Assembly (NCBI GenBank): GCA_944384025.1
Contig: CALWRS010000001.1
Coordinates: forward strand, 124,001-188,000
DNA: 64,000 bases
Source: an uncultured Lachnospiraceae bacterium
GTDB lineage: Bacteria > Bacillota > Clostridia > Lachnospirales > Lachnospiraceae
Direction of reading: 5' to 3'
Positions within the stretch are counted from its first letter, which is position 1. Each line of letters begins with the position of its first letter. This document shows positions 61,254 through 64,000 of this stretch, one piece after another. The translations under genes and the position numbers were made by a program. Below the pieces are notes generated by a model. The model saw only the letters and a program-made list of their open reading frames with translations. It had not been told where the DNA came from and did no database searches.

Positions 61254-62714
61254 TTACGCTAAGACGTTAATCGTCTGTAAATCGGGGTCTTCCGAGCCCG
61301 TCATGCTGCACCCTTTTTCCTTTGCGTAGCAGATGTGCTCTAAAATTTCTGCGGTAATGCGTTCACCCGGCGCCAGAATCGGGATGCCCGGGGGATAGCA
61401 CATAACAAATTCGCTGCATACGCGTCCTTCGCTTTGCGAGAGCGGAAGGCTGATTTTCTCGGCGTAAAACGCCTCCTGCGGGCTTGTAACTACAACCGGG
61501 TCGATGTACTCTTGGTGCAAAAGACCGGTCCCGTCTTTTTGGTAGCGGCGGCGGATTTCCGCAAGGGCGCTGACAAGGCGCTCCAGCTCCTGCGGGCGGT
61601 CGCCCATGGAAAGATAGGCAAGGATATTGCCAATGTCTCCAAATTCAATCTGGATGTCGTATTCGTCCCGTAAAAGGTCGTACACCTCAATCCCCGCCAG
61701 ACCGATGTCTAACGTGTGGATGCTAAGCTTGGTGGAATCGAAATCAAAAATAGAATTTCCGTTCATTAATTCTCTGCCAAACGCGTAGTAGCCGCCTACG
61801 GCGTTTAATTCCTGACGGGCGTATTCCGCCATGTCCGCCACCCGGTGAAACACTTCCCGCCCGCGAAAGACGAGGTTTCGGCGGCTGATATCAAGGCTGG
61901 ACATAAGGAGGTAGCTTCCAGACGTCGTCTGCGTCAGGTTAATAATCTGGCGAACATAACCGGCGTGAACGCGCGGACCAACAAGCAAAAGGCTTGACTG
62001 CGTCAGGCTGCCGCCGCTTTTGTGCATGGAGACGGAGGCCATATCGGCACCGGCCTCCATAGCGGATACCGGAAGACCGCTGCCAAAGTAAAAGTGTGTG
62101 CCGTGCGCTTCGTCGGCAAGACAGAGCATTCCGGCGTTATGCGCCATGCGTACAATCGCGCGCAAATCGCTGCAAATTCCGTAATACGTTGGGTTGTTGA
62201 CCAAAACAGCTACCGCGTTTGGATGCTCGGCAATCGCTTTTTCTACCTGCTCCCGGCGCATTCCAAGGGAAATGCCAAGCCGCTGGTCTACCTCTGGATT
62301 TACATACACCGGAATTGCGCCGCAAAGCACAAGCGCGTTAATCACGCTTCGGTGGACGTTTCTTGGCAGAATGATTTCATCGCCGCGCTTGCACGCAGTC
62401 AGGATCATGCTTTGTACGGAGCTTGTTGTACCGCCTACCATCAAAAAAGCGTGCGCCGCGCCAAAAGCGTCGGCGGCAAGCTGCTCCGCCTCGTGGATGA
62501 CCGAAACAGGGTGACAGAGGTTGTCAAGCGGCTTCATGCTGTTTACGTCCATGCCTACGCATTGCTGCCCCAAAAAGGCCGTCAGCTCCGGATTTCCGCG
62601 TCCGCGCTTATGTCCCGGCACGTCAAAGGGGACGACGCGCATACGGCGAAAAGTTTCCAGCGCTTCGTAAATCGGCGCGCGGCTTTGGTCCAGATGAAAT
62701 CGGTGGTTCTTCAT
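61254..62714 (-). CDS. speA: Orn/Lys/Arg decarboxylase, biosynthetic arginine decarboxylase type (SpeA)
   Basis: 486 aa of the short, aminotransferase-fold group. FDVPGHKRGRG, GGTTSSVQSMILTACKRGDEI, DEAHGTHFYF and PLP lysine K232 in SVSMHKSGGSLTQSS; C-terminal domain YPPGIPILAPGERIT. With agmatinase downstream, arginine decarboxylation to agmatine is the likely reaction; a lysine or ornithine activity cannot be excluded. AGGAGGAAAG before ATG 62714; the longer frame to 62813 runs into the ncRNA terminator. Confidence 0.92.
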   Translation of the reverse strand: MKNHRFHLDQSRAPIYEALETFRRMRVVPFDVPGHKRGRGNPELTAFLGQQCVGMDVNSMKPLDNLCHPVSVIHEAEQLAADAFGAAHAFLMVGGTTSSVQSMILTACKRGDEIILPRNVHRSVINALVLCGAIPVYVNPEVDQRLGISLGMRREQVEKAIAEHPNAVAVLVNNPTYYGICSDLRAIVRMAHNAGMLCLADEAHGTHFYFGSGLPVSAMEAGADMASVSMHKSGGSLTQSSLLLVGPRVHAGYVRQIINLTQTTSGSYLLMSSLDISRRNLVFRGREVFHRVADMAEYARQELNAVGGYYAFGRELMNGNSIFDFDSTKLSIHTLDIGLAGIEVYDLLRDEYDIQIEFGDIGNILAYLSMGDRPQELERLVSALAEIRRRYQKDGTGLLHQEYIDPVVVTSPQEAFYAEKISLPLSQSEGRVCSEFVMCYPPGIPILAPGERITAEILEHICYAKEKGCSMTGSEDPDLQTINVLA

Positions 62715-62777
62715 GATCTTTCCTCCTGAAAAATGGAACGGGGAGTTTTGCGGCCGGGCGTCACAAGGCGTCCGGCG

Positions 62778-62811
62778 AAAAAAAGCAGGCTGCGTTTTAA
62801 GCGCAACCTGC
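62778..62811 (-). terminator. Terminator before speA
   Basis: GCAGGTTGCG / CGCAGCCTGC stem (62811-62802, 62794-62785) with seven T on the minus strand. Confidence 0.85.
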
Positions 62812-63020
62812 ATCCATTTCTGTGTTATTTAGTACGGAACTTTTATCACACTTATTGACCGTTTCACAAGTCTGCGTACAGGCGCATTTCGGTTATGAAG
62901 TAACCAACTTATAAAATTCGAGCGGATAACTCGATCAATAAGGCAACACAAGGCTGCCAATCGGCAGTGGACCCGGCTGTCCGTATGGCCTTAACTCCGC
63001 AAGCGGAGTGGTCCAAGATT
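62778..63020 (-). ncRNA. Candidate structured non-coding RNA, about 240 nt, between prs and speA
   Basis: Bounded by promoter TTGACA-17-TAAAAT (63055-63027) and terminator GCAGGTTGCG / CGCAGCCTGC plus T7 (62811-62778). Between them lie many short hairpins: ACTCCGC/GCGGAGT, CTGCC/GGCAG, CGAG/CTCG, GGTTA/TAACC, TGCG/CGCA, and two long-range pairs TGGACC/GGTCCA and CTTATTGA/TCAATAAG that close a multibranch fold. No ORF. Not 6S, SRP, tmRNA, RNase P or a riboswitch I know. It could act in trans or as a polyamine-responsive leader, since speA starts 64 bases after the terminator. Confidence 0.6.
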
Positions 63021-63026
63021 GGGTAA

Positions 63027-63055
63027 ATTTTAGCATATCAAAACCGCTGTGTCAA
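63027..63055 (-). promoter_or_regulatory. Promoter of the ncRNA/speA region
   Basis: Minus strand TTGACA (63055-63050), 17 bases, TAAAAT (63032-63027), 9 bases after the prs stop. Confidence 0.8.
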
Positions 63056-63064
63056 CGGAAATTC

Positions 63065-64000
63065 TTAGTCGGAAATCCGTTCGCCGTTTCGGAATCTGGC
63101 AAGCAGCGTATGAATCCGGTCGGTAGGGCTTAACAGCTCGCCAATCGAGGCGTCGTGGTTTAGAGAATCAATCAAAAGGGCAATGTATTTGCTCATGTCT
63201 GCGGTAATGTACCACTCGCGGCTTAAAAGCTCCGGCGTTTGGTAAATCAGGTTTGTCGTAATGACGCGGTAGAACAGGCCTTCTTTGTAAGCAGCGTCAA
63301 ACTTCGCTGTGCCGTTTGTAAACAGGCCGAACGTAGAGCAGAGGATAATCCGCTTTGCGCCGCGTTTTTTAAGCTCTTTTGCTACGTCAAGCATACTGTC
63401 ACCGGAGGAAATCATGTCGTCAAGCACGATAACGTCTCTGCCGTCCACATTTCCGCCCAGAAATTCGTGCGCCACAATCGGATTGCGTCCGTCCTCGATT
63501 TTTGTATAATCTCTTCGCTTGTGGAACATGCCCATGTCGGCGTCCATAACGGTAGCAAAGTAAATTGCGCGGTTCATTGCTCCTAAATCCGGACTGATTA
63601 CCATCAGGTGCTCCGCGTCAATTTGGATGTCGGGGATGTGCCGGATTAACGCCTTTACAAACTGGTAGGAAGGCATTACGTTATCAAACGACTTAAACGG
63701 CGTTGCGTTTTGCACGGAAGGATTGTGCGCATCAAAAGTAATTACCGAGTCTACGCCTAAATGCGACAGCTCCTGCAAGGCGAGGGCGCAGTCTAAGGAT
63801 TCTCTAGCGGAACGCTTGTCCTGCCTGCTTTCGTAGAGATAGGGCATAATTACCGTTACGCGGCGCGCTTTTCCGCTTAACGCGGAAATTACGCGCTTTA
63901 AATCCTGAAAATGGTCGTCCGGGGACATGTGGTTGGAGTTCCCGCACACGGTGTAGGTAATGCTGTAGTTACATACGTCTACAAGAATATAGACGTCCAT
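63065..64000 (-). CDS. prs: Ribose-phosphate pyrophosphokinase (PRPP synthetase), 5' truncated
   Basis: At least 311 residues; the N-terminus lies beyond the window. PRPP motif VIVLDDMISSGDSMLDVAKELKKRGAKRI, the flexible loop region (MGMFHKRRDYTKIEDGRNP), YLYESRQDKR and FDAHNPSVQ are PRPP-synthetase sequences. Makes PRPP for nucleotides, His and Trp. The Met at the window edge is probably internal because the family has about 50-70 further N-terminal residues. Confidence 0.9.
   Translation of the reverse strand: MDVYILVDVCNYSITYTVCGNSNHMSPDDHFQDLKRVISALSGKARRVTVIMPYLYESRQDKRSARESLDCALALQELSHLGVDSVITFDAHNPSVQNATPFKSFDNVMPSYQFVKALIRHIPDIQIDAEHLMVISPDLGAMNRAIYFATVMDADMGMFHKRRDYTKIEDGRNPIVAHEFLGGNVDGRDVIVLDDMISSGDSMLDVAKELKKRGAKRIILCSTFGLFTNGTAKFDAAYKEGLFYRVITTNLIYQTPELLSREWYITADMSKYIALLIDSLNHDASIGELLSPTDRIHTLLARFRNGERISD

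Noticed and set aside
62778-63020. 6S, SRP or tmRNA identity of the ncRNA
   Set aside because: No closing stem with central bubble, no SRP apical motif, no tag reading frame and no tRNA-like end.
1-64000. tRNA, rRNA genes and CRISPR arrays
   Set aside because: No cloverleaf with TTCGA arm, no rRNA stretches and no regularly spaced repeats were found.

Overview
The window looks like a chromosome segment of a gut-type Firmicute (Clostridia, probably Lachnospiraceae or close relatives). Reasons: near-50% GC; gene order era-yqzL-recO-glyQS-ppdK; strong Shine-Dalgarno sites before almost every start; many TTGACA-17-TATAAT promoters; a class C group II intron whose maturase closely resembles the Eubacterium rectale (Marathon-type) enzyme; sortase-like and lipoprotein surface proteins. 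No tRNA, rRNA or CRISPR array was seen.

Layout. 1-7.2 kb: end of a glycoside hydrolase (GH59-like), a DUF1294 membrane protein, a serC-serA serine operon translationally coupled to a CbxX/SpoVK-type AAA ATPase, a LysR regulator divergent from a PQ-loop protein, and a cold-shock gene. 7.4-12.2 kb: M16C peptidase, era, a yqzL-like gene that runs into recO, recO. 12.3-17 kb: an unknown secreted protein with a broken leader, then lipoprotein, adaptor, ATPase and permease genes of a MacAB-type exporter. 17-21.3 kb: glyQS with a terminator-bearing leader, and ppdK.

21.3-34.4 kb is an accessory island. It holds a gene scar, a GNAT enzyme, a class II Fic protein, a TIR protein in an operon with an unlisted 54-aa YjzC-like gene, a candidate small RNA, an AAA15-type ATPase split by one amber codon, a class C group II intron just downstream of a terminator, a decayed conjugative-element topoisomerase interrupted by a 175-bp highly structured element, a Phd-Doc toxin-antitoxin pair, a frameshifted DUF3849 remnant, a second truncated copy of the structured element, then MarR, nitroreductase, SPL-family radical SAM and a sigma factor with a large C-terminal extension.

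34.4-41.6 kb: sortase-type CAP-domain surface protein, P-loop kinase, lipoprotein, and a GntR-ATPase-permease (Ytr-like) operon with its own operator. 41.7-46.2 kb: a TPP-riboswitch operon thiM-thiE(HAD fusion)-thiD-thiC. 46.2-57 kb: a small anchored protein, DegV, an orphan NMT1-like binding lipoprotein, a GH13 enzyme, an SbcD/YhaN-like nuclease pair, and a NatA-type ATPase with two permeases. 57-64 kb (minus strand): prs, a candidate structured ncRNA of about 240 nt, and the polyamine operon speA-speE-speB-lys1-nspC, which can make spermidine from arginine via agmatine and the carboxy(nor)spermidine route.

The strongest candidates for something undescribed are the 175-bp structured element and its second copy, the YjzC-like/TIR operon beside a candidate sRNA, the ncRNA between prs and speA, and the ThiE-HAD fusion.
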